DNA from: Parasitella parasitica
Lineage: Eukaryota; Mucoromycota; Mucoromycetes; Mucorales; Mucoraceae
Reading direction: 5' to 3'
DNA length: 60,254 nt
Assembly (NCBI GenBank): GCA_025201805.1
Contig: MU619247.1
Coordinates: 223,422-283,675 of the forward strand
Under the pieces are notes generated by a model. The model did no database searches. It had not been told where the DNA came from and saw nothing but the letters and a program-made list of their open reading frames with translations. Each line of letters begins with the position of its first letter. The stretch's first letter is position 1. The position numbers were made by a program, and so were the translations under genes. Below are positions 37,123 to 49,185 of this stretch, piece after piece.

Positions 37123-37825
37123 TTAAACAGCCATAACTAAACCTTTATTTGATTTATCTTCATCATTTTTTTTACCCAAAGGCGATGATTGATGTTGTTG
37201 GATAGAAGGCTGCTGGCCTTTCAGTAACAATGACTCTGGACTATTAGGAGGAGAGATGCGAATAGGTGTCGAGGTTCTGGGTTGAAGATATTGTATCACG
37301 GGAGAATTGGAAGGTGAGTTTGCAGTGATTGCTGTCGTAGTAGGTATTGCTGGAGTTGTTGAATTCAAAGAGGGATTCATCTTCAAGGTAATTCTACCAC
37401 GAGAACGATCTTCAAATAATGTCATTATGTTGCCATGGTCACCTACTCTATAGCTGACCGAGAAAGGATCAATCCAGAGCACGAAATCACGCGGAAGATG
37501 AGTATGAATGGAGATAGGCAGAATTGAAGCATTAATGCAAGCTATAAATAGCATTCTTTGTTAGTCATTCCCACTAGCAAGCTATACTATCTACTCGTAA
37601 CAACACATTACCAAGAGACAAAATAGGGTCCAACTGCCCATTGAAATTGGAAAGAGCCCGATACCCATTTCCTCTATAGGGCTGTTGAGGATCCCAATGA
37701 TCTTCAAAATGAACCTTGAGCAATTCTGTTAATGTCTCCTTGAATTTAGTTACAGTTTGCTGGTCAACTTTAGCTTGTAAAAGTCGACCAAGAAATTCAA
37801 CAGCTTGTGCTATTTCGATATGCAT
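37123..37825 (-). CDS. BTG/Tob family (APRO) protein
   Basis: In animals BTG/Tob proteins bind the Caf1 deadenylase of the CCR4-NOT complex and restrain proliferation. Two exons: 37825-37612 and 37541-37123; 210 codons. The BTG domain occupies about residues 1-115, with box A-like FEDHWDPQQPYRGNGYRAL, then LDPILSLACINA and box B-like LPRDFVLWIDPFSVSYRVGD. The C-terminus is disordered with Pro/Ser-rich segments and a basic-acidic end. The domain starts at the first Met. Length and domain position match the family. Confidence 0.9.
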
Positions 37826-38422
37826 TTTTTTTTTCGGTTATTTTACGATGTTTTTCGTCTGTTTTTTTGATATTTTTTCTTGTGAAATATAAATATATAC
37901 AAAAAAGAAAGGAAGGAGAGGGAAAAAGGGGAGAAGGAGTGGGTTTATTTAAATGCTTTTTTTGTATATTGTTTTTTTTTTTTGAATGTTNNNNNNNNNN
38001 NNNNNNNNNNNNNNNNNNNNNNNNNNNNNNNNNNNNNNNNNNNNNNAAGCTCTGCTTTAACCAAGCATCCAATGTTGATTTAGTCGCTTTTCTAAACATG
38101 CTACGCATAGTGCACACATTGTATCCCACTTTTGTAGCCACAGTTGTCTTGAAATACACTTTTCCCAAAGCGCGGACATTGTGCAATATGATGCAAATGT
38201 TGAACTTGGATTTTAAAATTATACTTTCTACATCTCTGACAAGAATACAAAGATGATATGAGACCAGTTCTCATTAGCATGTTAAACATGATTGGACCCT
38301 TACACATGTCCAATTATCATTGAGCAGTCCGTTCCTTATTTGTAAAATGCTCTCTTCAAATGGTACAATTGACATGTCTATAAAAAAAGTTTTTTTTTAA
38401 AAAAAAAAAAATTACGAGTACT
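37826..38422. other. intergenic with assembly gap
   Basis: Contains 56 N at 37991-38046. On the minus strand beyond the gap, 38101-38313 is open and Cys/His-containing (CQRCRKYNF, HHIAQCPRFG) but has no start context and is interrupted by stops near the gap. It may be a transposon-derived zinc-ribbon fragment. I assign nothing firm. Confidence 0.5.
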
Positions 38423-40193
38423 ATGAGCGAAAAGACATATTTGCCAAAGGGCGAGCCTTTAAAGTCATATGCTGATATAAACTATCTCGACCTGGATCAA
38501 CATCAGCGCATTTGGAAGCAAGTGATTGATTCGCACCCTTTCAATCAAGCTGTAGGCATCACCGAAACACGAATTCAAGAGGTTGATTATAACATGTCTT
38601 TTTTTTTATAGCTTACAATATTTTTGCCCTCGTGCTCCATTAATCTTGCCACAGAGTGCATAGACCAGCAACTCGGATCTTATTATCAAGTAGAATCTAG
38701 GCTCGATTTTCTTTTAGATGCTGATTTCTTTCAAAAATATATCAAATCAGGTACAGACAGCAAACGGGTTGACAAAGCATGCAAAGTGCTCATTTTTGTT
38801 TTTGTTTTTTTTTTACTGCAGATCAATGCCAATTGATTTTGCATAGCACAAACACCGACTTGAATACTGACGATGTAGTTGTCTTGTCACCTTCAGGACA
38901 GCTTTATTTCAGCTTGACGAAGGAGACGTTCGAGACATTTGGCATAGAAGCATTGGGTAGATCTAAAGCAGATATAAAGCACGGCAAGCACGGTAAAGGA
39001 GATTGGCTGAGTAGCATTAGCAACATGTTTGTATCTAATCTCAAAAAAACATTAGTCGTTACGGTGGATTTGAACAGCCCCAACTTCAGACCTGGCAGCA
39101 AACAGTTCGACAGGTTAAAATGGTGTTTTGAAAACACAATGAAGAATGCATTCAAACTAGACATCTGTGCAATTGACTCATGTAAGTGAAGGAGGACAAC
39201 ATAATACCGGACTTGAATATCCCAACTTTTTTTTTTTTTTTCGTTTTGTGGGGGGGGGAATGTATCGACTTTGAAGGATTTTTTTTTACATGGATTCAGG
39301 GCATGCGATCAGATAAAGCGACATGGCTTAACAAGTGCAGCACGCTAAATGTTATTATGTGTTATCTTGTGCGTTCAATACTGGATCACAGTCAAAGTCG
39401 AAACAGGCTACTTGTACAATGCATTGCGACATGCTTACTTTTAAAGATCGCCTCGTAAATGCCTTGTCAAGACATGGGGGGGGGGAAAAAAAAGAGAGGG
39501 GATGTGAAGGCCAAAAGCTTTCGATGTTGCGTCAACTAACGTATACAATAGTAACGGGAACAACCATCGATATCAACTTTCCTTCGACGCTTTACAGTAT
39601 ATATAAAAAGGAGATGGAAGCTGAATTTGAGACATTGTCAGACATAAATATACCATCATTCGAAAATATAGACCATGCAATGGACCAGAAGCTTGAGAAT
39701 TGGGACAATGACGCCATGCAGGCTTTGGAATGGCTCGGCTTGGCTCACTTGAAAGCAAACCGGATTAAGCAACGCAAGGAAAAGGTCGATCCTTTTGTTT
39801 CAGTGTACCGACCGCCTCTGCCGTTACTTGATGATCATCACAGCGGAACATTGGTCAGGTTCAAAGGGCTTATCCCCACCACATGTATTCAAAATATGAT
39901 GATTCTTGTGAGGTAATGTAGAATATTGGGTCCTTTTTTTTATTATTATTATGATTGTTATTATTATTATTTTACTGATTCTTACGTGTGATAGAAAAAT
40001 GATGGCTTCAAACTCAACTTCACAGTGGACTTCTTTGACTTGTTGGGGCTATAGAGATTCGCCATTCACTTGGAATAAGACTGCACATTACAAATATCTA
40101 AACAGTGAAAATGATTACACGATACTTGTATTACCAAACAACAAGTCTGCATACGTTTATCAGCTATATGGCTCGCATCATACCAAATTTTAA
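38423..40193 (+). CDS. RNase P/MRP subunit RPP40-like
   Basis: Protein subunit of the ribonucleoprotein that trims tRNA 5' ends. Proposed exons: 38423-38551, 38612-38750, 38822-39181, 39336-39454, 39518-39912, 39995-40193; 446 codons. RPP40-like features are LTIFLPSCSINLATECIDQ, GQLYFSLTKETFETFGIEA, TVDLNSPNFRPG, FDRLKWCFENTM, ALEWLGLAHLKANRI and GTLVRFKGLIPTTCIQ, with a final strand region CWGYRDSPF and YTILVLPNNKS. The acceptor at 39335 is the weakest join; the intron before it is 154 bases with T and G runs. The next intron (39455-39517) contains a G10 run and fits in length and phase. Confidence 0.8.
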
Positions 40194-40554
40194 TCCATCC
40201 CACCGTTGCACAGCGAAATTTACATTTCATTCCTGAAATGTTTGAATAAAGTTTTATTACTTGTACATATATTGCTTGAGCGGTTGTTGTTCATTTATTG
40301 CGGTATAATCCGTCGTTTGATGCTTTTTTGCGAGTAGAGTTTTGCAATATAGTGCCTGATGCAGAGAGAATTTTAATTTGACCTTGTTTTGATGCAATGC
40401 GTTTGTAAATAGTGCCCGGAGCTGAGTAAATCGCCAATCAAAGTATAACAACACTTGAGGAAAAGAATTTTATATCTTGACAGTTCTTGCGCCCAGGACA
40501 AAAAAAAAAAAAAAAAAAAAACAGAGCTCTTTCTTTCAAGCAAATCTCAACATT
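40194..40554. other. intergenic, promoter of the disulfide isomerase gene
   Basis: 360 bases with an A-run (40501-40520) shortly before the start codon. No gene is seen. Confidence 0.5.
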
Positions 40555-42157
40555 ATGAAGTCGTATATATGGCTTGCAGCCGCTTTTTTAGCCAATGCTG
40601 TAGCATCTGGCTCTGCTACTCATGTAGTAACACTTGGCAATATGCAAGAGTTTGACAACGCAATTAATTCGAATGAACTGGTGCTGCTAAAGTTCTTTGC
40701 TCCTTGGTGTCCCCATTGCCAAGCATTGAAGCCAGAATACGAAAATGCTGCCTTAGATTTGCAGTCGGATAAAATCGTGTTGGCAGAGGTAGATTGCACC
40801 GTTAGTCATGACATTTGTGCCAGATACCAGGTCCAAGGGTATCCAACAATGCAGGTTTTCAGAAAGGGCCACCCTAGCGATATCTACAACAGTGAGCGTG
40901 ATTCAAACAGCATTGCTAAATACATGAGAAAGTTAGTGCATTGTCTAATAATTCTTGTGTTTTTCTTCCTAACGCTGTTTGTTTGATTATTATTTTTATG
41001 TTTTGTTTTTGTACAGTCATGCAATGACTGATTACAGCAATATTCAGACAAAGAAGGAACTGGACAATCTTCGAGAGAAGGAGGCTCTTTTGGTTGTCGC
41101 CTATATGTCACCTGAGGATCAAGCGTCTTTAAGCGCATGGAAGACTCTTTCTGGACAGCTCGTAGATGATTTTGCGTTTGGAGTTGTCACTGACCAATCA
41201 TTGATGCAAGCAGAGGGAATCGATTCGTGGCCCAGCGTCGTTTTATACAAACACTTTGATGGTTTGCGTGATGTCTACACTGGTTCTATTGTCCCTGAAC
41301 AAGTCGAAGATTTTATCAAGGTCAATGCTGTTCCTCTTCTGGCTCCGGTTGAATCCAGCACCTTCATGGATTACGTTGATGCTGGTCGTCCTCTTGCTTA
41401 CATCTTTTCTGATTCTGACGAGATGAAGAACCAAATGCATCAATTATTCTGGCCGCTGACAAAGAAATACAGGGGCTTGTTCAGCTTTGCTCACATCGAT
41501 GCCAACCAATACAGATCACAAGCTGATTTCCTGTCCCTGAACAACACATGGCCGGCCTTGGCTGTCCACAATTTCAAATCAGGTGCTCGTTTTCCGTTCG
41601 ATCAAAGCAAACAAGTCAATGAGCACGAGGTCGACTTGTTTTTGAATGCCATTTTGCAAGGCCAAGCTGAGCCGGCACTGAAATCACAGAGCTTCCTTGT
41701 TCGCAAACCAGAAGATGCAGTCAAAGCAGTCGCTGGGAAGGATTTTGAAGAGATTGTCATGGATAAGGCAAGGGATGTGCTCCTGGAGATTTACGCGCCC
41801 TGGTGTGGCCATTGCCAAGCTTTGGCGCCCGTATATCAACAATTGGGCGAAGTGATGCAAGCCAACAATGCTGAAAAGGATCATGGAATAGTAATCGCCA
41901 AGATGGACGGTACAGTCAATGATGTGCCTCTTTCTGCGGGCTTTTCGGTCAAGGGCTATCCCACTATAAAGCTATTCAAGGCAAACACAAACACAATCGT
42001 GGACTACACAGGTCAACGAACATTGCATGATTTTGTCAAATTTCTTAACGAGCACTCTACAAAGCAGACTTTGAAGCTTGACTTGGCACTTTTACCGCAA
42101 CCTGGTGAAAAGGTGCTTGAACAAGTAGCCAATAGCGAAAAGCATGATGAGCTTTGA
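40555..42157 (+). CDS. PDI1: protein disulfide isomerase (ER)
   Basis: Forms and shuffles disulfides in the ER lumen. Two exons: 40555-40931 and 41017-42157; 505 codons, the usual length. A signal peptide (about 1-18, core YIWLAAAFLANAVAS) is followed by thioredoxin domain a, two inactive domains b and b', domain a' and an ER retention tail ending HDEL. The second active site is the standard WCGHC (about residue 384). The first is WCPHC (about residue 50), with Pro in place of Gly. Conserved cis-Pro residues (YPT) follow both sites. The start chosen is the ATG directly before the signal peptide. Confidence 0.96.
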
Positions 42158-42433
42158 ACTGAAATTTGATGAACCATCATATTTAATTAAATGAAAAATA
42201 CCACTCCTGCCAGTAACTTGGTCTTGAAGCTTTCATGTGTGTTGGTCCTTCTTTATGACTATGCTCGTGAAGCTTGTCGAACAGGGAGACCTAAATTGCA
42301 ACGAGTCTGGTGTGAATAACTAGAAAACACATGATATTTTCTTGTTTATATTAAATGCTATATTTGATCGTCTTGTATTAACAAATATAGATCACCATAA
42401 TTTTATTATGTATGATATAAAGGGTATGAAACT

Positions 42434-42486
<53 letters not shown>

Positions 42487-42498
42487 AAAAGAACGAAA
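42158..42498. other. convergent intergenic region with (CAA)n repeat
   Basis: About 340 bases between two convergent genes. The (AAC)n repeat ends shortly before the stop codon of the anillin-like gene. Confidence 0.6.
42434..42486. repeat. (CAA)n microsatellite
   Basis: About 17 uninterrupted CAA units. Confidence 0.95.
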
Positions 42499-45137
42499 TC
42501 ACCACAAAAAGCGCAAATCGACACCAACTTGATTGCCACTGATTTCTTCTGTTTTTCTTGCTGCCTCGTCAGATGAGAGGTAGACACTTAATGCCCTACG
42601 CCAGTGGACCGTGTTCTGCTCATTATCACCATAAACATAAGCTTTTCCTTCCAAGCCTTCATCACTTTCGAGTCTCACGGGTTCTGACAAGACTGCACTT
42701 GTTCTTTTGAATTGTAGCATGATTCCCGTCTTTCTGGCAATGCCTACATTTTCACAATCATCCAGTGTTGGTTTGCCTACAGACAAGAGTGGGATCAAGG
42801 ATATAACGCTTAATGGTTGTTTTGTGTCCTGAAATCAACAAAGCAGGGGAGTGTGATTATTCATACTGGGTAAAGCTAGACATCTGTGAAACAGTATACC
42901 TTGAATGTAAAGTCGTGCAAAACTAGCTGATTTTCTTCCATAACAACCCAATATCGCTTCCAAGTCTATATGCCCCGACCCCCCCATACTATTAATTAAT
43001 AACAAACTTTTCAAATTTTACTATAATACTTGCTGGGTGTGCCATCCCTCTGGTGTAAACTGTCAGATAGTCTCCTTGTTGGCAGTGCTTTTGGGAAAGA
43101 TGCAATTCCTTGGGATTAGAAAGTATGTCTTCGCCTATGCTTTCGTATGACGATGATGGACATTCATTTGTGGTGTATGACCAAGGAAATCGGTGCACCA
43201 CTGCTGGCAAGACTTCTTCCACTTTAATATCAATCAAAAGCTCCAGGTTCAGCCAACGGTTGGATGATTTGTCCACAGGCTTACTCAGTCTAAATCGAGA
43301 GATACCCTGATCCAGAATGTCCATTTTGTTTTCAAAGTTCAGACATGTGTAGCCGACAATAGGCAGTTTGGGCAAGTCTTTCTGCGCTGCTGGCTCTGCT
43401 GTCTGGAGCGGCCAAATGCCCATCTTGGCTAATCCTTCTCGAAACACAGTATTGGCGTGGCGAGCAGCAACGACAAAGTTGAGAGAAAAGGGCTCTTCCA
43501 CTTGGCTGCCATGTTTCGCATGCCCTGTTAGTAAATGCTCAGGGCCAACCCCGGTAGAAATGATACACTTACAAAACTAAAGCTTCATCGTAAGGCCTAT
43601 CAGCACTGACATGCTTGTCAATCCTGCGCAACACACCACGCTTCGAAGCCAAAGTTACGTTGTTCAATTGTACATGCAGCTCGTAATCGCAATCTAGAAC
43701 ATCATGTCAAAAGAAAAAAAAAGGGGGGGGGGGAGAAGTCGGTGGAAGGGGAGGGGAAGGGAAAGGAAGAGAGGGGGGGGGGGGCAAATTGTGTCAATAA
43801 AAGTAAGGAGTTTGCAGACAACAAGTTAGTATTAGCAGCACGTACATTATATAAATCTAGAAAACTTACCACGAGTGGAAGCAAGGTTGATTATCTGCAT
43901 GACTATAATTACCTTGTAAATGTCGCTTGTTAATGAAGTCTATGATGTGGGTACGTACCTCGGCAATACATGATTCTCTTTGGAGTAACGTACGTCCTTT
44001 TGCTGGCGACATTCGAAGCCCTTTTATTGCAAGACAAGCTCTGTTGTTCCAATCGATTTCTGGAAGATTAATGCGTCAACCATCTTGTGCGTCATACCAA
44101 ATGTATTATCGAAAAAAAAAAAGATACCTCAAGTATGCAAAATGATCAGCATCAGTACCGTAAATAAGTTCCTCTTTAAATCCTAGTCTTTTGGCCTGTT
44201 GCTCCCGTTCATCAAGGCTCGCAGCATCAGACACGCTCGCAGAAGCACTAGCAGAAAGAACTAGCGGAAAATTATCGAGATGGCTACTATTGCTAAATCG
44301 CAACAACGCATTTCCTCCAAAGCTAGTAACCGAGTGGTATTTTTGTGAAACCAGCAGGCCCAAGTTCTGCACCTGAGGAGAAGCAAGAAGCATTTTCTGG
44401 CCTAACCAGGTAGCAGCACGTTTGAGATGAACCTGTCCTTTGGAAGCCGCACGTGTCATTTTCATAGTAGCATGTCGTTTCAAATTGCTTGGCTTGCTGC
44501 ATAACTCGATGCTATTATCACTATTAGTTAATTCTGACTCTTCTGTGTTTGGCAAAGGAGGCAGGGGTCTCTGCTCGTTCTGCTCTCCTGGATCTTTTTC
44601 AGTGTCTGTGTTGCAGGATACAGCCGTCAAATTGGGGCATGTCGAGCTCTTTCTTGCGGCTTTCAGCGATGAAATTGCTTTGTCGACAATATCAGAACAA
44701 TAGAAACTTGCATTGCTGTTCTTCTGTCGACGCTGTGCACTAGCATCAACGTCCAATGAGTAGTCGCTGTCATTACAAGAAGAAATAGAACAAGCTAAAG
44801 AAGGAGTTGACGGACCAGTGCTCTGTCGCGGTTCGTTAATGGACAATCCAGACATGCCGTTCTGTGATTCCTCCTGATTATTGTTCTTGACGAGTGCTTG
44901 CTGGCGGTTTCGTTGGTATTTGACCATTTGCAACAAGGCCTTTTGAATGATGTTGGCATTTGCATGCGTTGGTTTTGTAGGAGTGCCCTTCTGAGGGCCC
45001 AGATAAGTGGGCTTGGCATCGGACAGCGATCGAAAGGGCACTATGCGCTTGGCATGGCGCTGGGATTTGAACTTGTTGATCGAATCTGACCATCCGCCAA
45101 AGCGAGCATCTGCATTGCTATGTAATCCCTGATACAT
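42499..45137 (-). CDS. anillin-like protein with C-terminal PH domain
   Basis: Likely a cell-cortex/septation scaffold. Seven exons: 45137-44159, 44059-43959, 43912-43870, 43693-43573, 43505-43022, 42965-42900, 42828-42499; 707 codons. The first ~300 residues are disordered with a Pro-rich RPLPPLP site. A folded C-terminal half begins near LGFKEELIYEIDWNN and includes TRDCDYELHVQLNNVTLAS, EEPFSLNFVVAARH and LPIVGYTCLNF, resembling an anillin homology region. It ends in a PH domain (TWKRYWVVMEENQLVL, then VHWRRALSVYL). Join choice: the exon 1 donor GTACTG (44158) was preferred over GTATCT (44127) because only it keeps the downstream frame. The anillin assignment rests on domain order and is inferred. 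Confidence 0.75.
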
Positions 45138-45622
45138 TTTTTTTTTCACCGTTTATTGAGAAAAAAGAGAAAGGAAATATTATTCTTGAGAACAGCGTTC
45201 TTGATATCACCATTCCTTTGGGATTGTCAATACCTTTCGGTTGCTACGAACACTCGAAAAGTGTCAAGTTTGAAATTGCAGCAAATTCTCCGATGTCAGG
45301 TCGACAAGTGTAATACATTCTTCAAATGTGATATATAGACACCTTTCTTTTGGCAGTCGTTATTCAAGCCTAGCTCAGATTAAGGGGAGGAAGGAGAATC
45401 CAATATACTTTCTATAAAAACGAACAGGTAGATGATCTGCATTAGATGATGCAGAACATGATTCTTTATCGAGAAATAGAAAAAAAAAAGGGGGGGGGGG
45501 GGGGGAAGAGATGATGAGAAGGGAAACCCGCCAAATAATTTATTTTAAAAATGTTATTATTGTATAAAATGAATTAATAATTTATGTATATATAGTGCCA
45601 ATGAGTGAGTACAAGTGCTTGC
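45138..45622. other. intergenic with A10-G14 tract
   Basis: About 485 bases between a gene start and the stop codon of the next gene on the same strand. An A-run passes directly into a run of about 14 G at 45481-45504. Confidence 0.6.
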
Positions 45623-46708
45623 TTAGTTGTCCTTAGGGCCGCACTCGATTTTAACGTTCTTGATGTACGCTTCAATAGGTCCATCTTGCTTACCCCACTA
45701 TCAAAAACAGCAACCGGTTAATCGAATGAATTTTCAACGCATCAGCGCTCCACTTACATTAATCGGCCCTCTAGCCCATTGAGCAGTGCCGCTGACACCA
45801 CTGCCATCCCAGAGTCCAATTTGGACTCGACTGAATGAACAGAGTAAGTACAAATGTTATTGTTCATTGGCTTTAAATGTTTACAACTTACGCAGCGTGT
45901 GTAGGATAAGCAGGTTCACTTCCGTCCTTGGGATCAGTCTGGTCTCTGGTGAGGGTACGGATAACATTGCCATCAATCTTCCAAATGATCTTCTCAGGAG
46001 ACCATTCAATGGAATATGTGTAAAATTGATCATAGGCGTTGCCTTGGGGGGCATTAATGACTTTGCCATTCTCACCATAGACAATATGAGGGCCATAAAA
46101 GTAGTTGCTCCTATACACACGTATTAATGCTGGTGCTACAGCATAGTTGGAAAGCTCTGCTTACGTTATTTGGTTTTTTGGGCCAGCTAAAAACTCAAAG
46201 TCGATTTCATCGCCATTGTCAGCAATCAAAATTACAGCAGTGACAGAGCCAGGAACCTTTGAAGTCTTTAAAGTTGCAGAGAATTTACCATACTGCATCA
46301 ATGTGGTGGCATTAAAGGTGAAGCCTCTTCCTTCGTACTTGTTGTACTTTAATTCTATGCATATGTTAGGATATAAGCAGTGATTTTGCGCATGTGTAAA
46401 TTATACATATACATACTGTCAGGTGTATCATTATCGGTAAGAGGCTCGTAATGCTCCATGTATTCCGTTGGCTTCAAAATCTTCATTGTGAGACCCTCTC
46501 CGGTGATTTCATAGGTCTCGGCCGTTGATCCTCGCTGCAGAACCCAACCTTCAGTGGTTTCAGCAAAATTAGTGTCCATACTTGTGCATTCAGATTCACC
46601 ACGACGATGCAGTCCAGTAGAAGCAGCATTGTAATCAACGTAGCGTGCTTGAACTGTCAATGCAGAAGAGATCAGAACAAGACCAGCTGAAATGTAGGAA
46701 ACCAACAT
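45623..46708 (-). CDS. secreted GH16 wall glycosidase/transglycosylase (Crh-like)
   Basis: Probably cuts or crosslinks wall polysaccharide outside the cell. Five exons: 46708-46417, 46354-46165, 46110-45892, 45830-45758, 45697-45623; 282 codons. A signal peptide (core GLVLISSALTV) is present. The GH16 catalytic motif is DEIDFEF. Other family landmarks: GRGFTFNATTLMQYGKFSATLK, YTYSIEWSPEKIIWKIDG and the C-terminal VQIGLWDG with GPINWGKQDGP. Four Cys residues could make disulfides. There is no chitin-binding module or GPI signal, unlike typical Crh1. The substrate is inferred. Confidence 0.9.
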
Positions 46709-47092
46709 TGTATAAAGAAAGAGCAACTTTTCCCTGTTTCTCTTGTCTTGATCTATCGAGTATTTATACTTTTTTTTTTTTTTCAAGGGGTTTATATTGT
46801 ATAAATACATAGTTCTAGATCTCAAGGGAGCACGGCAGTACAAAAACAAGCAAAAAAGTGGTCAGGGAGTCCCCATGTTGAAGGGGAGTGGGGGGGGGCA
46901 CGCAATTGTAAATTTATAAATATACAAAAAGCTTTGCAATATAGGAGACGCTGTATGCAATTAATGGATGTATGAAGAACGATGCACCCCTCCTTTTCTT
47001 GCCCGCCTTTGAAAGGTGACATTTTTTGTGGTGTTTATATGTTTAAATTACATGTATTTCCTGGTTTATTCTTGTGCAATATGTGTACTAAT
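46709..47092. other. intergenic, no gene seen
   Basis: About 380 bases with T and G runs (46770-46785, 46889-46898). No gene is supported. Confidence 0.5.
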
Positions 47093-47358
47093 TTACTCGT
47101 CTGAAGGAAGAGCCCAATAGCTACCAACAACGGGGATCTTGCTCAAAACATCCTTCTTTAACAAAGGAACATCAGAGCCCAAAAGAAGAACAGCAGAAGC
47201 AGCGCCGGCACCCCAGGTGGCAAGATTAGGAGCACTAAATTGTGGGAAATTAATAACGATAATCAAAGTCATATTCTTGGTTTTCGTTACATTTTGATGA
47301 GTTTCTCGGGCGAGAGGATGGAGAAATGAGGAGAAGTGACAATTCTGGACACAGGCAT
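47093..47358 (-). CDS. QCR10: cytochrome bc1 complex subunit Qcr10-like
   Basis: Small accessory membrane subunit of mitochondrial complex III. Two exons: 47358-47291 and 47234-47093; 69 codons. The first exon gives a short matrix-side N-terminus. The second gives IAPNLATWGAGAASAVLLLGSD, one membrane helix, followed by the conserved DVLSKIPVVGSYW. The match to fungal QCR10 proteins is good in length and motif order. Confidence 0.85.
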
Positions 47359-47664
47359 TTTTGTATGTTGAAAAGAAGCAAAGGTAGATAAATAACGAAA
47401 TGCCCAATATCAGGGCCCTTTTTTTTTTTTTTCTTTCCCGGATTTAAAACTTGCTGGTGACAGTAAACTACTCTTTTGATGACATCAGTCAAGCTTCTCT
47501 TTTTGGTGCAAAATGAAAGGCTTCACCAAGGATCGAAATGTCTAAAAATGTAGGAATAGCTGCACACCATGACTCTACAAACAAAGCGGGTAATAGCTCA
47601 ACAAGCCTTGCTTTTTTTTTTAAAAAAAAAAAAAAAGTACGCACATGGAGAGGGTTATAAAGCT
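47359..47664. other. intergenic, no gene seen
   Basis: About 305 bases with T-run and T9-A14 tract (47610-47634). Confidence 0.5.
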
Positions 47665-48086
47665 TTATTTATTACGGCATGTTTCGATCACAGATTTGTT
47701 CAATTGGACTACTTGTAGCGGGTCATTAGGTCCATATCTCGATCTTCGTGAGGGCATCGTCTTTGCACGTTTTACTCTTGATTCTTTATGTTGAGAAAAC
47801 AGCTCGGATGAAGGGCTCGATATAGAAGATAAATCTGCCAGGTCTTGAGACTTTTGATGGTGTTGATGAGTATGATAAGGATGACTAGTATTAGTAGCAG
47901 TAGGAGTGGTAGTGGTAGTGGTAGTAGTAGTAGTAGTAGTAGCAGTAGTGGTGGTAGTAGTAGTAGTAGTATGTAGAGTGTTGATTGTGTTGTAGCGAAT
48001 GGGTTGGCTATGATGACGTTGAGCAGATGGTGTGAATGAAGCAGTTGGGGTGGATGATGATTTATTGATGTTTTGCTGTTGTTGCG

Positions 48087-48117
<31 letters not shown>

Positions 48118-49185
48118 TTGCTGCTGCTGTGGATTTTCATCAGACACAGCCGTTGTGGCTGGTGGTGGTAGTGGTGGTAGTGGTGATGATGGCGATGATG
48201 GTTGTGATTCCTCAGCTTGTTTTTGTTGCTGATTCAACACAGTAAACCACGATGAGCGAGGCATCTTAAAACAGTGTTGATGCTCCACTAGGAATTGCAC
48301 CACTTTTTGAGATGTCTTGTACTGAGCAGGGTTCATCGCATGCTCTGGATCAAGCAGAATACCCGGGGTAAACACAGACGCTAAATTGAACGTATCCATT
48401 TTTGTGATTTGAACGTTCTGGCTGAACAATGACAGCAGATCCAGCAGATAAAATAGCAGATACTGATGGTGCTCTGGTAACTGTTCAATCAGGTTTTGGA
48501 ATCGAGCTACCTTTTCCTCTTCTGAGAAGGGCGTTGCGGAAGTGACAACATCCCGAAATGGCTGATATAGCTGATGTACAATAACGGGCTCAGGCAGGTA
48601 ATTCAGAAATCTTCGCAGAACATTGGCTGCATCATGAACTGAGAACCCTTTCCAGTCTAATTGTCTACCGTAATCCGGTGCTGTATTGAAGATTTGCTGC
48701 AGTTGGCCAATCCTCTTTGCACTATAAAACATGTAAATAAGCCCTTGGCTTGTCGAATAGCCGTCTGCTTCAGAAGTTACCTGCCACTCATGCGAAACAC
48801 ACCTTCGGTATAGAGGCCTGGAGCATAGTAGACATCAGGTCAGTGTGCAGCTGTTGCGCAAATACCCTTTTTTTTTTTTTTTTTTTTTTTCTTACCTTGG
48901 TCTTTGAGAAATGAGCCGCATTTGGCGACAATGACTGGTATAAAGCCAACATATTGGACATCATTATCGACGTATGCAATTGCAGCCCGAGCACACTTTA
49001 GACTATCTTGCAGTGGGACACCAAAGATCTGATCGTCTATTCACAGGACTCAACAGTCTAATTCAATGAGCTACATTGCTTCTTCACAAACCTTGCTTCT
49101 GTGAAATTGGTTTATTGTTCGAGTTGTGTGTGACCTTTTTCCACCAACTTTTTATAGGCGTATCTTTGCTTGATTCAATATCCAT
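47665..49185 (-). CDS. RhoGAP domain protein
   Basis: GTPase-activating protein for a Rho/Cdc42-type GTPase. Four exons: 49185-49092, 49036-48896, 48817-48781, 48721-47665; 442 codons. The RhoGAP domain covers about 32-230: IFGVPLQDSL, VPVIVAKCGSFL-like VGFIPVIVAKCG, arginine-finger loop GLYTEGVFRMSGS, VLRRFLNYLPEPVI and MDTFNLASVFTPGIL. The C-terminal half is disordered with long Gln (CAG/CAA repeat near 48081-48130), Thr and Pro runs. A basic patch (RVKRAKTMPSRRSRYG) lies near the end. Exon 3 is 37 bases. Intron 2 contains a 24-base T/A run. Confidence 0.93.

Noticed and set aside
38101-38313. Zinc-ribbon-like minus-strand frame beside the second gap
   Set aside because: No start context, stops near the gap and unknown sequence across the Ns; too little to call.
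44106-44158. Extension of the anillin-like exon 1 to donor GTATCT at 44127
   Set aside because: It joins the next exon in a frame that later breaks; the earlier donor GTACTG at 44158 keeps all seven exons in frame.
47772-48232. Poly-Ser/Leu and poly-Cys frames in other frames of the RhoGAP gene
   Set aside because: They are shadows of the CAG and trinucleotide repeats that encode Gln and Thr runs in the RhoGAP frame.
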